The notes: a model not told the origin generated them from the letters alone. A DNA stretch of 20,286 bases from Bacteroidales bacterium UBA4353 (GCA_002394025.1 DGSV01000038.1:1-20286); one strand, 5' to 3'; shown: positions 10,001-14,619, counted from the stretch's first letter. Numbers and translations: made by a program.

Positions 10001-11047
10001 GCCACCAAGACATATATCACCCTCACAATTTATTACAGCACCCGGAACCAATGACAATTTCTTATAAATCTTCAGGGGCGGACGACTTGAAATATTTGTG
10101 ACGTGCACCTCATTAGGTTTGGTCATCCTGTCATAGGTATAGTTATATGGTATCAACAGCGTCACACCCGGGGATATATTATAGGTGCCCGCCGGCAAGG
10201 TTCCGCTGCTGACAACAACTATCAGTTTGCTACTCGAAGTCTTGGCTGTCGTATTGGCAACATTGAGGTCCGTAGTGGTAGTATTAGTGCCTTTGACCCA
10301 GAAAGTTGCCTTGCCGTCATCGGGAACGAACTCCACACCGACGGTGACGTTGTTATTGAAACTTGGCTCTACTTGGTTCGAGAAGTCGAAATAGTTTTTC
10401 GTGATGCCACCGTTAGTGGTTGTGTACCAACCTTTGACTTTATATCCGGCATCGGGCATGGCACTAAGAAATACAGTACCATCAACAGTGAAAGAAGCAT
10501 AATTTTCCACCGGTGTTTCACCATTCATAATAGTGAAAGAACCGTTAACAGGATGTATAAAGTTATATTGCACTACGCCCAAGAAACTGGCATAGAGGTT
10601 TATATCAGCATAAGAATCGCCTCCACTCTGCGGAGTATTACCCGACTTAATGGATTTGACATAATGCTCGTCAGTCCATTTGTAGGTCGTGCCATCTATA
10701 GTGGAGTTGGCAGCACGTGAGAATTCACCATTTTCATCTATGGTGTACCAACCGGCGAACTTATAGCCCGGGTTTGCTTTGGCATAGAAATGATAGGTGG
10801 TGGTAGTATTGGCACCCTTGACCCTCACAGACATATATTGACCGGTACTACTATTGTATGACGCATAAGCCGGAGTAGAAGTAGCGGCGGTACCAACATA
10901 AACCTTACCGCCACCTGTGGGAGACCCCGTCTTGTTATATGCCGTGGCACGAGAAAATGCGGCACTGGTAGCAAAAACTTCACTAACGCCGAACACTAAA
11001 AGGCCGAACACTAACAATAGTAATTTGGTCAACTTATGATTTTTCAT
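1..11047 (-). CDS. Giant secreted/surface repeat protein, adhesin-like (3' end outside window)
   Basis: One uninterrupted frame of 3682 complete codons runs from ATG at 11047 off the left edge, so the C-terminus is not visible. Residues 1-26 are a signal peptide (MKNHKLTK, then a Leu/Val/Phe core, ending VFA). Residues about 90-210 hold two GYK..GWYT segments (94 and 201). Residues about 250-949 are non-modular and rich in Gly, Ser, Tyr and Trp. From residue 950 there are five homologous modules (LDLNG-type strand at 1009, 1633, 2246, 2799 and 3380), each followed by many GG-turn repeats such as VNGGTF or ISGGTI, about 45 in all, as in a right-handed beta-helix. GW-type InlB-like domains begin near 1492, 2109 and 2679. 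The header plus LDLNG plus I.D.S layout is known from large surface proteins of Firmicutes and Bacteroidota. I infer an exported adhesin or stalk, probably a T9SS cargo. The start is supported by the signal peptide and a promoter just upstream. Substrate or partner is unknown. Confidence 0.85.
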   Translation of the reverse strand, partial: MKNHKLTKLLLLVFGLLVFGVSEVFATSAAFSRATAYNKTGSPTGGGKVYVGTAATSTPAYASYNSSTGQYMSVRVKGANTTTTYHFYAKANPGYKFAGWYTIDENGEFSRAANSTIDGTTYKWTDEHYVKSIKSGNTPQSGGDSYADINLYASFLGVVQYNFIHPVNGSFTIMNGETPVENYASFTVDGTVFLSAMPDAGYKVKGWYTTTNGGITKNYFDFSNQVEPSFNNNVTVGVEFVPDDGKATFWVKGTNTTTTDLNVANTTAKTSSSKLIVVVSSGTLPAGTYNISPGVTLLIPYNYTYDRMTKPNEVHVTNISSRPPLKIYKKLSLVPGAVINCEGDICLGGSIVGINGGNPSSLPCGNVGVLDLSRGGTVNLKNKSTLYAWGFVLGQDMNQGNNTTGVGEIIAESGSTIWEFFQAGEWRGGTASSTIYSNRSSWKFFPFQSYTVQNIEAPITYNAGSTGRCYWTIFGDGKLHSIDFPLISGSGSLFNLGSGASLRKWYDPTTDRVCYAMRGSASLAAINLEALGVSISSKDYNLPVPANMHIILDSGASATISNPITMHAGSVVEVRSGATLTLNTNLYLYDVDDWDLYCYKYYYRTYFDSKCKSLTQHYDRGDGKSKDLLEDARLTIDGTLKFGSNGRLYSSAKGSNVNGNGGGKIIYGTLPTKTTMTQCLNLADAVNVNIAAANMCNSDGTYTKAAASTTYHNVHGRWYVAGKHTEKADHTYDFTYIKAGGDAYGTAGATTTVPAVWSYDKTGLLDRQQWANVKADACDNWWQGLNDGFIYNYTMNNAWHQYQPTGTQIGSGEEAVDVYSGSDNKLYTKGGCTWEQYGGIEDNCLYTVDGVSKAFVGGAFVALTKNSDDEAYHKTDAATQYYICFSEGCNWHPATKIADKQKAYIIDGQKYIWYNDAWLAVEQDGTLFYSFDANNVRIYYEYVSNAWTLAEPVAETTRSGETQQYFKIAEAFDEANSGTASGNSTTIKLLKDVSTSTALTYSGKGITILDLNGFTLSGTVSSMLTINDANSTLVIIDQSADATGMVKLSYSANTRRYCADVKKGHLMLNSGTIYAENTMEYNSTSAKATCVSAILVEAGQKLTINGGSVEAYSAYYPRAIQISASAVSEININGGKVYAESKQVTTAQGVYAIGGTINVKQGADIEVKTKSSAAYGIYLDANATYSPTLNMTGGHVKAIATTKDAHGMYVGGSVTMNNTVPNTVKASNPAHANISGGTIDVSTQSGATAIGILNYGTTVISGGTINATPKTTSAYGVMARDGIVTIGGNTVVNVTATKIAYGLYAQGYAPADKTGRPYNGELVVNGGTINVQTTAAASSDTEGAMGVYVKSATKSITSTESGYYAGNYADAGTATINGGQFSVTAKANHGYGIYVTEALTGSYTGNTTPQCTVNGGKFKVASQTSGAANIVVNNTAASADNFRMLGGYYNIDPTSTAATYIPAGKEVKDLDATVEVSLINEGYVKKIAGTEYTVTWKTYNGTTIKTEKVESGRVPKFTGEMPSLDDTNSTREFDGWCTDTWNRGTAYLNDAELPAIAASDVTYYTHYQAIYAEVIANGITTRYNSAQSAWNAAMTYKQATIRILSNIGTEATKNGNMTELLFNPAQENSTIVLDLNGYSWVMGHHTTAANNKPAFLTVNASKAGCKLIITDNSTSGNGYLMNDGELASTMMCAHVQAGELVLEGGMLRCNNYSAANYSEGVHVDAGATFTMLGGTVEAKKQGTVVTGGIVTGVYVCGTANLVAGDISATNAANKAVGIRVDAAGTANTDQDLNVVVDGKQYCYGVWGTGTGASVITGGTYSVTAQTQYATGIYANSACQFSVEQQPTFNVRVESGQYARGAVADATGAQITVNGGTFDVRSENDLGANGVVAASGGTITVNSGKFDVHAYKNQTHAVLADTNGNVVINGGEFTADQTVYANGNLQCVRVYPGATCDINGGTFDITQKADAGNVLVAYGGTTNITGNPVFSAKYGITIDYSLGTSDQTATVVVDGGTFNCLSFGVKSYTVTRNGYTLTGDVTVLDGKFNSTWNVLDNNTPTGNLKISGGYYTNNSGGALGNYVVAPSTLEALTSGAEYDAGYRYHVNSLYNVTWSVNGTTTVQQYSRNQMPDFGSVPVINDGNTYEFLGWNTIADGSGDTVSTVKNNVTYYARFRKYEAEILLPGVAEGVKYEHLTDAWSNVLKIRQATLRVLSNVYYNASLTYDPAPAAGITDDDEEYFTDAVTTLDLNGHIVNYTPVNNNYALTVNKVGSKLIIIDSSAEQAGQFGHCQAADADVTLQAVYVQNGELELASGTIIAKNTSTASGSKGTRAVIGGGANSVFTMTGGVLLAQSRNDARAYNCGGAGVFNFSGGEIRSTTEYATGQWGSGNYGVVLWDYGTLNMSGTAIINVTSGSGATGIYSHGTAAVANITGGAINATTKTGNNARCLLVNNNGHITIDGGTFTARSATTMAIAAYTDVNGIVTINGGTFDARSTSATTTSIWNIEGLRVSGGAEVEVNGGTFTAANGTIPIAVCARGGNTTINGGVFNSHRALYAMDYADATQTATVTVNGGTFVGTSDAIRVESVQRTADGVTLKANANVTVNGGYFYTSGNTIVTLVNPTGLPASTLVLNGGKYNETSGTTLKNQIDARKGATTTIHDINETADGRNYSYELRTPYTVTWTAGTGYTHTEQVQSGMTPTNNSVTDFVAADGKTYYFTGWSPAPAPIYGDATYTATGEYYEAEVKVGNGAWTRYAEFGEAWAAAQENANSTIRLLNDVSLNDYIIYRPAVADARTTLDLNNFRLEDNNSSYVIYVNKPDATLTITDNSAAKGGSVYKKRSHNSSIYAVEIYRGEVILEEGTIYCENTSDAAEWQPAIAIHNSLETTSKITVTGGTIESKALKQAYAIYAFGEVNVSSGTVKATVTKGAGAYAIYQVCNTGTISGGTFEAKAVGSTATIATAAYSSGWIGSTKENTINGVLNITGGTFTATSDYTTAITSQSTGVAKLIGEEYAYAHGILNVSGGNFYATCSSTAATQVFALQVNAARIFDTATPHHIVAESKGEANISGGTFLVDTRNDGEYVVNAGNVDLMRSWGTLNVTGGTFTIYQHSGPVGISCYRGKTTISGNPVFNVNSYTRCRGIIAGPWNSSSYCDADASKNLAEVEINGGTFNVKSDQGLIGIWSQGALSTQPYGGDPGYAMNAKITINDGEFIFIGNNSNADIIALRQDNTQTGTYGNATAQLLVNGGKFKSLRGTQASNTSTGYNIYTPDTDTKLTALIGGYYVNDNQLAVHKADSCDVVALTEADPEYAQGYRYVVKPHYVAKVTAAGNDRYFCDLDRALNFANTQAAPTITMLNDATLAQRWILSNAVNNWQGILDLNGKTITSAAGGMTFGMIDVTKAGTKLTIKDSATGGKLLREDAGNSVWGINVNNGATLELQSGTLCVRNSGTNTTVGVCLNTNGGTFVQTGGKIEVHAPNNVKGLYIYGSNSVANISGGELSAATDITETLGNTAYAISQEVANTTVNISGTAKVSATAASWACGVSQNKGTLTVADAATLSATAQIGAFGIFSLGATTTTVSGGTVSTHTTVQTSDASNAVYVGSGANTTISGGTITSTTDNASGANVYAVKTAENGTTTISGGTINCAGFQAVSIRGGQTTISGGTFNAKIGVRAMDWA
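1073..2818 (-). repeat. Giant protein super-module 4 (residues 2744-3325)
   Basis: The header AEVKVGNGAWTRY is followed by AWAAA and STIRLLNDV, then TTLDLNNF (L2799; the usual Gly is Asn here) and TLTITDNSA. About nine GG-turn units follow (VTGGT, ISGGT, ITGGT, VSGGN, INGGT), closed by LIGGYY and GYRYVV. No GW-type domain separates it from module 5, unlike the three preceding junctions. Length is about 582 residues. Confidence 0.75.
2819..4516 (-). repeat. Giant protein super-module 3 (residues 2178-2743)
   Basis: The header AEILLPGVAEGVKY is followed by AWSNV and ATLRVLSNV, a short acidic insert (TDDDEEYF), then TTLDLNGH (L2246) and KLIIIDSS. About eleven GG-turn units follow (MTGGV, ITGGA, IDGGT, INGGT, VNGGT), closed by LNGGKY. 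The third InlB-like domain starts at residue 2679 (YTVTWTAG, then FTGWSP). Length is about 566 residues. Confidence 0.75.
4517..6334 (-). repeat. Giant protein super-module 2 (residues 1572-2177)
   Basis: The header AEVIANGITTRY is followed by AWNAA and ATIRILSNI, then IVLDLNGY (L1633) and KLIITDNS. About nine GG-turn units follow (MLGGT, ITGGT, VNGGT, INGGE, VDGGT), closed by ISGGYY. The second InlB-like domain starts at residue 2109 (YNVTWSVNG, then FLGWNT and VTYYARF). Length is about 606 residues. Confidence 0.75.
6335..8200 (-). repeat. Giant protein super-module 1 (residues 950-1571)
   Basis: The header begins AEPVAETTRSGE, followed by Y.......AF..AN and TTIKLLKDV, then ITILDLNGF at residues 1006-1014 and LVIIDQSA. 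About ten GG-turn units follow (INGGS, INGGK, MTGGH, ISGGT and so on), closed by MLGGYY. A GW-type InlB-like domain starts at residue 1492 (YTVTWK, then FDGWC) and leads directly into module 2. Length is about 622 residues. Confidence 0.75.
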
Positions 11048-11099
11048 ATCTGATTCTTTACTATATTTTTAGACTAAAAATGGTTTTTCCTTAAACTTA

Positions 11100-11107
11100 C
11101 AAAGTTA
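11100..11107 (-). promoter_or_regulatory. Putative -7 promoter element of the giant gene
   Basis: Read on the minus strand this is TAACTTTG, matching the Bacteroidota -7 consensus TAnnTTTG. It lies 52 bases upstream of the giant gene's ATG. The -33 TTTG is weak: only a T-rich stretch is found about 20 bases further upstream. A transcript from here would have a leader of roughly 45 bases, A/T-rich and with no Shine-Dalgarno. Confidence 0.5.
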
Positions 11108-11174
11108 CAAAATTTATTTGAAAAGAGAAAAGATTTGCTAGGTTTGATAGAGTTGCTAATTCTAGGTTTGCTAA

Positions 11175-11221
11175 TTAATGTATTGTAGGGACGCGGTAAC
11201 CGCGTCCCTACAATACATTAA
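11175..11221. repeat. Long perfect palindrome (terminator or REP-like element)
   Basis: Two 23-base arms (11175-11197 and 11199-11221) are perfectly complementary around a single central base; the GC-rich core is GGGACGCGGT. It lies 60 bases past the stop of the minus-strand DUF4105 gene and about 70 bases upstream of the giant gene's promoter. It could terminate the DUF4105 transcript, but it lacks a clean T run and its length and perfection suit a dispersed palindromic element equally well. Confidence 0.6.
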
Positions 11222-11245
11222 CTCCTCACAGTTAACTCCTCACAG
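11218..11245. repeat. Perfect 14-bp tandem duplication
   Basis: Two adjacent exact copies of TTAACTCCTCACAG. The first copy overlaps the end of the palindrome. The word AACTCC recurs in the cdsA-der gap (about 18893-18904). Confidence 0.7.
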
Positions 11246-11263
11246 CAAAGCTGTCTAACACCC

Positions 11264-11300
11264 TTACTACTTACTACTTACTACTTACTCTTTACTACTT
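11264..11300. repeat. Period-7 TTACTAC tandem array overlapping a gene end
   Basis: Three exact TTACTAC units (11264-11284) are followed by two imperfect ones (TTACTC, TTTACTAC). The array contains the stop codon (11281-11283) and encodes the last residues, VVKSK, of the minus-strand DUF4105 gene, so it extends into coding sequence. Confidence 0.65.
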
Positions 11301-12486
11301 GCTCAAAACAAATCACCGCGATGGCTATGGCGAGGATGATGTGCTCCCAGGACACTATCATGTGCGGATAGAAGACCATGAGCGCCACCCAAAGAACTAT
11401 GAGCACCAGATAGGGTTTTGCCCAAAGCTGTCGCCAGCGCCAACAGATTAGCGGCAAGGGATTGAATGGTATGAGCAGGATATTCCACCGCGTGGCTGGC
11501 AGCGACGAGAAAAACACAAGGTAGATGAGCAGCAAACCCAAAGCGCTCTGAACAATAAGCAGCAGCCAGTCGATATATCTGTTGCGGAAATAGATGTTAG
11601 CCAGAGCTATTGCCAGCACCGCGAGCGCCGCGGCCATAGGCGGAAAGGCAGATCGCGGATAACGGTTCTCGGCGACCACCGCATCGGGGCTTATCACCGT
11701 CTGCGACATATCCCCCACTGTGGCGTGCTGCAGGGCAATGGCAAGGTCGCGAGGTATCACAAGGCGCTCAGCAAGAGGGGGTCGCGTGTCGTACTTGGGG
11801 TTAAAATGTTCACCGGAGATAAACGACACAAACTCGCGGCTCCACGTATCGGGCATGCTATGGTGCAGTATCTCGCGCATGGTATGGTCGGCGAGATAGC
11901 CCATGGCGCTGTCGGCGCGGAACACGAGGCGGCTGTCGGCGGCACGGACAGCGGACTGCAGACAGCGCATGGTAGCCAGGGCACAGCCGTTGTTGACATA
12001 GTCGTAGGGGATATTCATGCCCTCGGCGACCTTCTCATCGAGCACGCGCCACAGCTCTGTCTCAACCTCAGGCGGCAGACGAAGCTCATACTGGATATAT
12101 GGCCGGTTGTCAGTGATATAAGAGCTGAGAAAGGTGTCGGTAGGCAGCGCCACCATGCCCATCTTGAGGTCGCCGGCAAGGAAACGCAGAACACGCTGCG
12201 TAACATCCTCACTCTCATAGGAAAAACAGTAGTCGAGATCGTAGTAGGGACAGCGCATGCGGTAGCAGGCATGGCCCACTTGGCTGTACATGGCGTCGCC
12301 CGGAGCAAAGACGAGCAGATACGCCGTAACGAAATCCTCGGCAAGGCGGTCCGGCTCGCCGGCAGGAGCGTCAGAGCACAATGCCGCAGGCGGACACAAG
12401 ACACATAGCAACAGCAACGTGAGAAAAAACTTCAGGAAACGGTTCATGAGTGAGTGAAAACGATTTGGAATTCCCTTAAAAGACAT
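11281..12486 (-). CDS. DUF4105 / Lnb N-terminal-type periplasmic domain membrane protein
   Basis: 401 codons from ATG 12486, but the start is more likely the ATG at 12447 (M14; MNRFLKFF then a Leu-rich core ending ALC), which leaves a 388-residue protein with a clean signal peptide. A promoter -7 element sits only 3 bases before the upstream ATG, which would leave that ATG outside the transcript. Residues about 50-270 resemble the DUF4105 family (Pfam Lnb_N): YLLVFAPGDAMYSQVGH with His72, then YDYVNNGCA with Cys168. About four hydrophobic segments follow (roughly 282-299, 305-326, 358-374, 380-395), with the SLPATRWNILLIPFNPL loop typical of this family between them. Members sit in the inner membrane with the DUF4105 domain outside; their function in Bacteroidota is unknown. 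It is a single gene, divergent from the pectate lyase. The extreme C-terminus is made by a tandem repeat. Confidence 0.8.
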   Translation of the reverse strand: MSFKGIPNRFHSLMNRFLKFFLTLLLLCVLCPPAALCSDAPAGEPDRLAEDFVTAYLLVFAPGDAMYSQVGHACYRMRCPYYDLDYCFSYESEDVTQRVLRFLAGDLKMGMVALPTDTFLSSYITDNRPYIQYELRLPPEVETELWRVLDEKVAEGMNIPYDYVNNGCALATMRCLQSAVRAADSRLVFRADSAMGYLADHTMREILHHSMPDTWSREFVSFISGEHFNPKYDTRPPLAERLVIPRDLAIALQHATVGDMSQTVISPDAVVAENRYPRSAFPPMAAALAVLAIALANIYFRNRYIDWLLLIVQSALGLLLIYLVFFSSLPATRWNILLIPFNPLPLICWRWRQLWAKPYLVLIVLWVALMVFYPHMIVSWEHIILAIAIAVICFEQVVKSK

Positions 12487-12488
12487 TG

Positions 12489-12496
12489 CAAAGTTA
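12489..12496 (-). promoter_or_regulatory. Putative -7 element of the DUF4105 gene
   Basis: TAACTTTG on the minus strand matches TAnnTTTG. Its position, 2 bases upstream of the ATG at 12486, implies transcription starts at or inside that codon, so translation should start at the ATG at 12447. The -33 element is poor (T-rich only). Confidence 0.5.
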
Positions 12497-12525
12497 AGAA
12501 ATTTTGCTCATGTGAAAAATTTCTT
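12496..12525. promoter_or_regulatory. Inverted repeat between divergent promoters (candidate operator)
   Basis: AAGAAATTTT at 12496-12505 and AAAATTTCTT at 12516-12525 form perfect 10-base arms around a 10-base spacer with CATG at the exact centre. The repeat covers the -33 element of the plus-strand promoter and touches the minus-strand -7 element. A dimeric regulator bound here could control both genes; this is inference. Confidence 0.4.
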
Positions 12526-12534
12526 GTAATTTTG
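12503..12534 (+). promoter_or_regulatory. Putative promoter of the pectate lyase gene
   Basis: TTTG at 12503-12506, a 20-base spacer and TAATTTTG at 12527-12534 match the Bacteroidota -33/-7 pattern. The predicted leader of about 135 bases contains the whole CTAG repeat array. Confidence 0.6.
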
Positions 12535-12550
12535 GCAAAGTATTTGCAAA

Positions 12551-12646
12551 CTAGATTAACTAGAAAAGCTAGAATTACTAGATTAACTAGAAATGCTAGA
12601 ATTACTAGAAAAGCTAGTAAGCTAGAAAGCTAGAAAAGCTGGAAAA
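12551..12646. repeat. CTAG 9-mer tandem array in the pectate lyase leader
   Basis: Eleven consecutive units, mostly of 9 bases: CTAGATTAA, CTAGAAAAG, CTAGAATTA and variants (two units are 8 bases), ending in CTGGAAAA. Ten CTAG tetramers occur within 88 bases. It ends about 30 bases before the pectate lyase ATG. The same unit family recurs at 17917 and 20253. Confidence 0.85.
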
Positions 12647-12676
12647 TCATAAAATAACAATAAAAAATCAAAAATC

Positions 12677-14140
12677 ATGAAACGTTCACTCATCACACTA
12701 TTGTGCTCAATGCTGGTTGTGGTCCTATCTATGGGTCAGACCTTGGCATTCCCCGGCGCCGAGGGCGGCGGTAAATACACCACCGGCGGCCGCGGCGGTA
12801 AAGTTCTCTACGTGACATCACTCGAAGATGGCGATGTGAGCGATGTAGGCACTTTCCGTTGGGCTGTGAGCCAACACTATCCCCGCATTGTAGAATTTAA
12901 GGTTTCGGGGGTGATACACCTCAAACGTAAGATTTCTATCAAGCAAGGCAACCTGACCATCGCCGGTCAGACAGCCCCCGGCGACGGAATCTGCATCGCC
13001 GATCAGGAAGTAACAATAGGTGCCGACAACATCATCATGCGCTATATGCGTTTCCGCCCGGGTAATGAGAGCCTTGGCGACGGCAGCGGCGATGCCGTGG
13101 ACGCGCTCAACGGACGCGGACTGACGAACGTAATCATCGACCACTGCTCCATGTCATGGTCTGTGGACGAATGCGTGTCGTTCTACTACTGCAAAAACTT
13201 CACCATGCAATGGTGCTACATCACCGAGAGCCTCTGCGAAGCAGGACACAGCAAGGGCGCGCACGGCTACGGAGGCATCTGGGGCGGCGAGAACGCGTCA
13301 TTCCACCATAACCTGCTTGCCAACCACCTCAGCCGTAACCCGCGACTCAATGGTTTCCTGCGCCACGGACTGAAATGGCAACAATGGAAAAACGTCAGCG
13401 AGGAACGCATGGACTTCCGTAACAACGTGATATTCAACTGGGGCAACAACTCCTGCTACGGAGGTGAGATGAACGGGCACTATAACATCGTGGGTAATGT
13501 CTATAAGGCCGGTATGGGTACCGACCCCAAGAAAAAATTCCGCATCACACAAGTGGATATCGAAACCGAAAAATGGCCCGACAGCATACAAACATTCGGA
13601 CACGGACAATACTACATCGCTGAGAACTACGTCTTTGGCGCTGACATTCCAGAAGGCGACGACTGGAGTATGGTGGACTATAAGGACGGCGTGAAAAAGA
13701 AAAACGTCAAGCAGTCGCAGCCTTACGCCCATGAACCCATACCGCAGCACCCCGTGAACCCCAAGACTAACCCCACCACCAACCTGATGATGGCCGTGGC
13801 GGCATACGGCGGAGCGAACCTCAAACGCGACGCCGTGGACACGCGCATCGCGCAAGAACTCATGACAGGACGCTCAACATACCGGGGCTCAGTAACAGGA
13901 CGTTGGGGAATACTCGACAAAGTTGCCGACCAAGGCGCCTACCCGACTTACAATAGTCTGCCGGCACCCGTGGACAGCAACGACGACGGAATACCCGACG
14001 ACTGGTTCGCGGCTAACGTGCCCGCCGGCAAGACAGCCAACGACATCAACGCCGACGGATATACATACGTCGAAGTATATATCAACAGCCTCGTGGAAGC
14101 CTGCACGGCACACCAATACGACGGGACTACTTATAAATAA
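12677..14140 (+). CDS. Secreted pectate lyase, polysaccharide lyase family 1 type
   Basis: 487 residues with an N-terminal signal peptide (MKRSLITLLCSMLVVVLSMG, cleavage near residue 20-24). The mature start FPGAEGGGKYTTGGRGG (25-41) is the hallmark of Bacteroidota PL1 pectate lyases, which cleave polygalacturonate by beta-elimination with calcium. The parallel beta-helix core runs to about residue 380. Acidic calcium-site candidates include D139, D142 and the DHCSMSWSVDE segment (155-165). The catalytic-arginine region is probably SRNPRLNG (219-226). DSNDDGIPDDW (433-443) is a calcium-binding loop, and DINADGYTYVEVYINSLV (456-473) is the usual tail of these enzymes. No T9SS domain is present, so it is periplasmic or exported another way. 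No SusC/SusD genes are nearby, so this is not a visible polysaccharide utilization locus. Specificity within PL1 is not certain. Confidence 0.88.
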   Translation: MKRSLITLLCSMLVVVLSMGQTLAFPGAEGGGKYTTGGRGGKVLYVTSLEDGDVSDVGTFRWAVSQHYPRIVEFKVSGVIHLKRKISIKQGNLTIAGQTAPGDGICIADQEVTIGADNIIMRYMRFRPGNESLGDGSGDAVDALNGRGLTNVIIDHCSMSWSVDECVSFYYCKNFTMQWCYITESLCEAGHSKGAHGYGGIWGGENASFHHNLLANHLSRNPRLNGFLRHGLKWQQWKNVSEERMDFRNNVIFNWGNNSCYGGEMNGHYNIVGNVYKAGMGTDPKKKFRITQVDIETEKWPDSIQTFGHGQYYIAENYVFGADIPEGDDWSMVDYKDGVKKKNVKQSQPYAHEPIPQHPVNPKTNPTTNLMMAVAAYGGANLKRDAVDTRIAQELMTGRSTYRGSVTGRWGILDKVADQGAYPTYNSLPAPVDSNDDGIPDDWFAANVPAGKTANDINADGYTYVEVYINSLVEACTAHQYDGTTYK

Positions 14141-14185
14141 GGCTAATAAGGCTAATAGGGCTAATAGGGCTGATAAGGCAAATAA
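14141..14185. repeat. Period-9 GGCTAATAA tandem array directly after the stop
   Basis: Five 9-base units (GGCTAATAA, GGCTAATAG twice, GGCTGATAA, GGCAAATAA) begin at the base following the TAA stop of the pectate lyase gene. Each unit contains TAA, TAG or TGA in more than one frame, so readthrough would stop quickly. Confidence 0.8.
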
Positions 14186-14224
14186 TAACCATGCCAGCAC
14201 AACAATGCCGGCATGATTATTATT
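14181..14224. terminator. Hairpin terminator shared by convergent genes
   Basis: Arms 14181-14198 and 14207-14224 are complementary at 16 of 18 positions around an 8-base loop. On the minus-strand transcript both exceptions become G-U pairs. It lies between the 3' ends of the pectate lyase gene and hepT, and the A/T-rich outer ends supply U-rich tails in both directions. Confidence 0.6.
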
Positions 14225-14241
14225 TGATTAAAGTGATTTGT

Positions 14242-14619
14242 TCAACTCCGAATATCGCCCAACATCTGTCTTATAACAGCGTGAAGTTGAGGAATATCAT
14301 CCTCAACCGTTCGCTGAATTACATCGACATCTATCTCAAAATAATGATGGGCAATTTTATCGCGCATACGCATCACGCCATGCCAGTTGATAACCGAATA
14401 CTTAGGCAGCAACATACCATTAGACACCTTGTCCAAGCCTTTAACAACCTCTCCTATCGTTATCAAATTCATACAGATAGCATCAAGTTTCATCATTCCG
14501 GCATCAGAGCGTGCCAGAGCATCAAAACTTTGAACCCCTGCCGCGCGCGACTCAACAACTGACAATAATTTGTCAAGTTGTTCTAACATATCTATTTGTA
14601 TGAGCAGTTCATTACGCAT
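14242..14619 (-). CDS. hepT: HepT-like HEPN (DUF86) toxin RNase
   Basis: 125 residues, mostly helical, matching the DUF86/HepT family: MRNELLIQIDMLEQL at the start, then NLITIGEVV and INWHGVMRMRDKIAHHYFEID. The diagnostic RX4HXY motif is intact: R86, H91 and Y93. In studied HepT proteins Arg and His form the RNase site and the Tyr is the residue AMPylated by the partner MntA, which neutralises the toxin. The ATG overlaps the end of mntA by 8 bases (14612-14619), so the two are translationally coupled, with the antitoxin first. The gene converges with the pectate lyase gene. Whether it acts in plasmid or phage defence or stress response is not shown by the sequence. Confidence 0.85.
   Translation of the reverse strand: MRNELLIQIDMLEQLDKLLSVVESRAAGVQSFDALARSDAGMMKLDAICMNLITIGEVVKGLDKVSNGMLLPKYSVINWHGVMRMRDKIAHHYFEIDVDVIQRTVEDDIPQLHAVIRQMLGDIRS

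Noticed and set aside
354..10720. Many other 60-205 codon plus-strand frames across the giant gene
   Set aside because: All are antisense shadows of the continuous minus-strand frame, mutually overlapping and with low-complexity, Val/Pro-rich translations typical of shadows.
11725..12408. 227-codon plus-strand frame
   Set aside because: Antisense to the DUF4105 gene, whose frame shows a recognisable family, signal peptide and membrane segments.
12551..12646. CTAG array as a possible CRISPR
   Set aside because: Units of 8-9 bases are contiguous without spacers, and no cas gene is present.
13298..13855. 185-codon minus-strand frame
   Set aside because: Antisense to the pectate lyase core, which carries conserved PL1 motifs in the plus frame.
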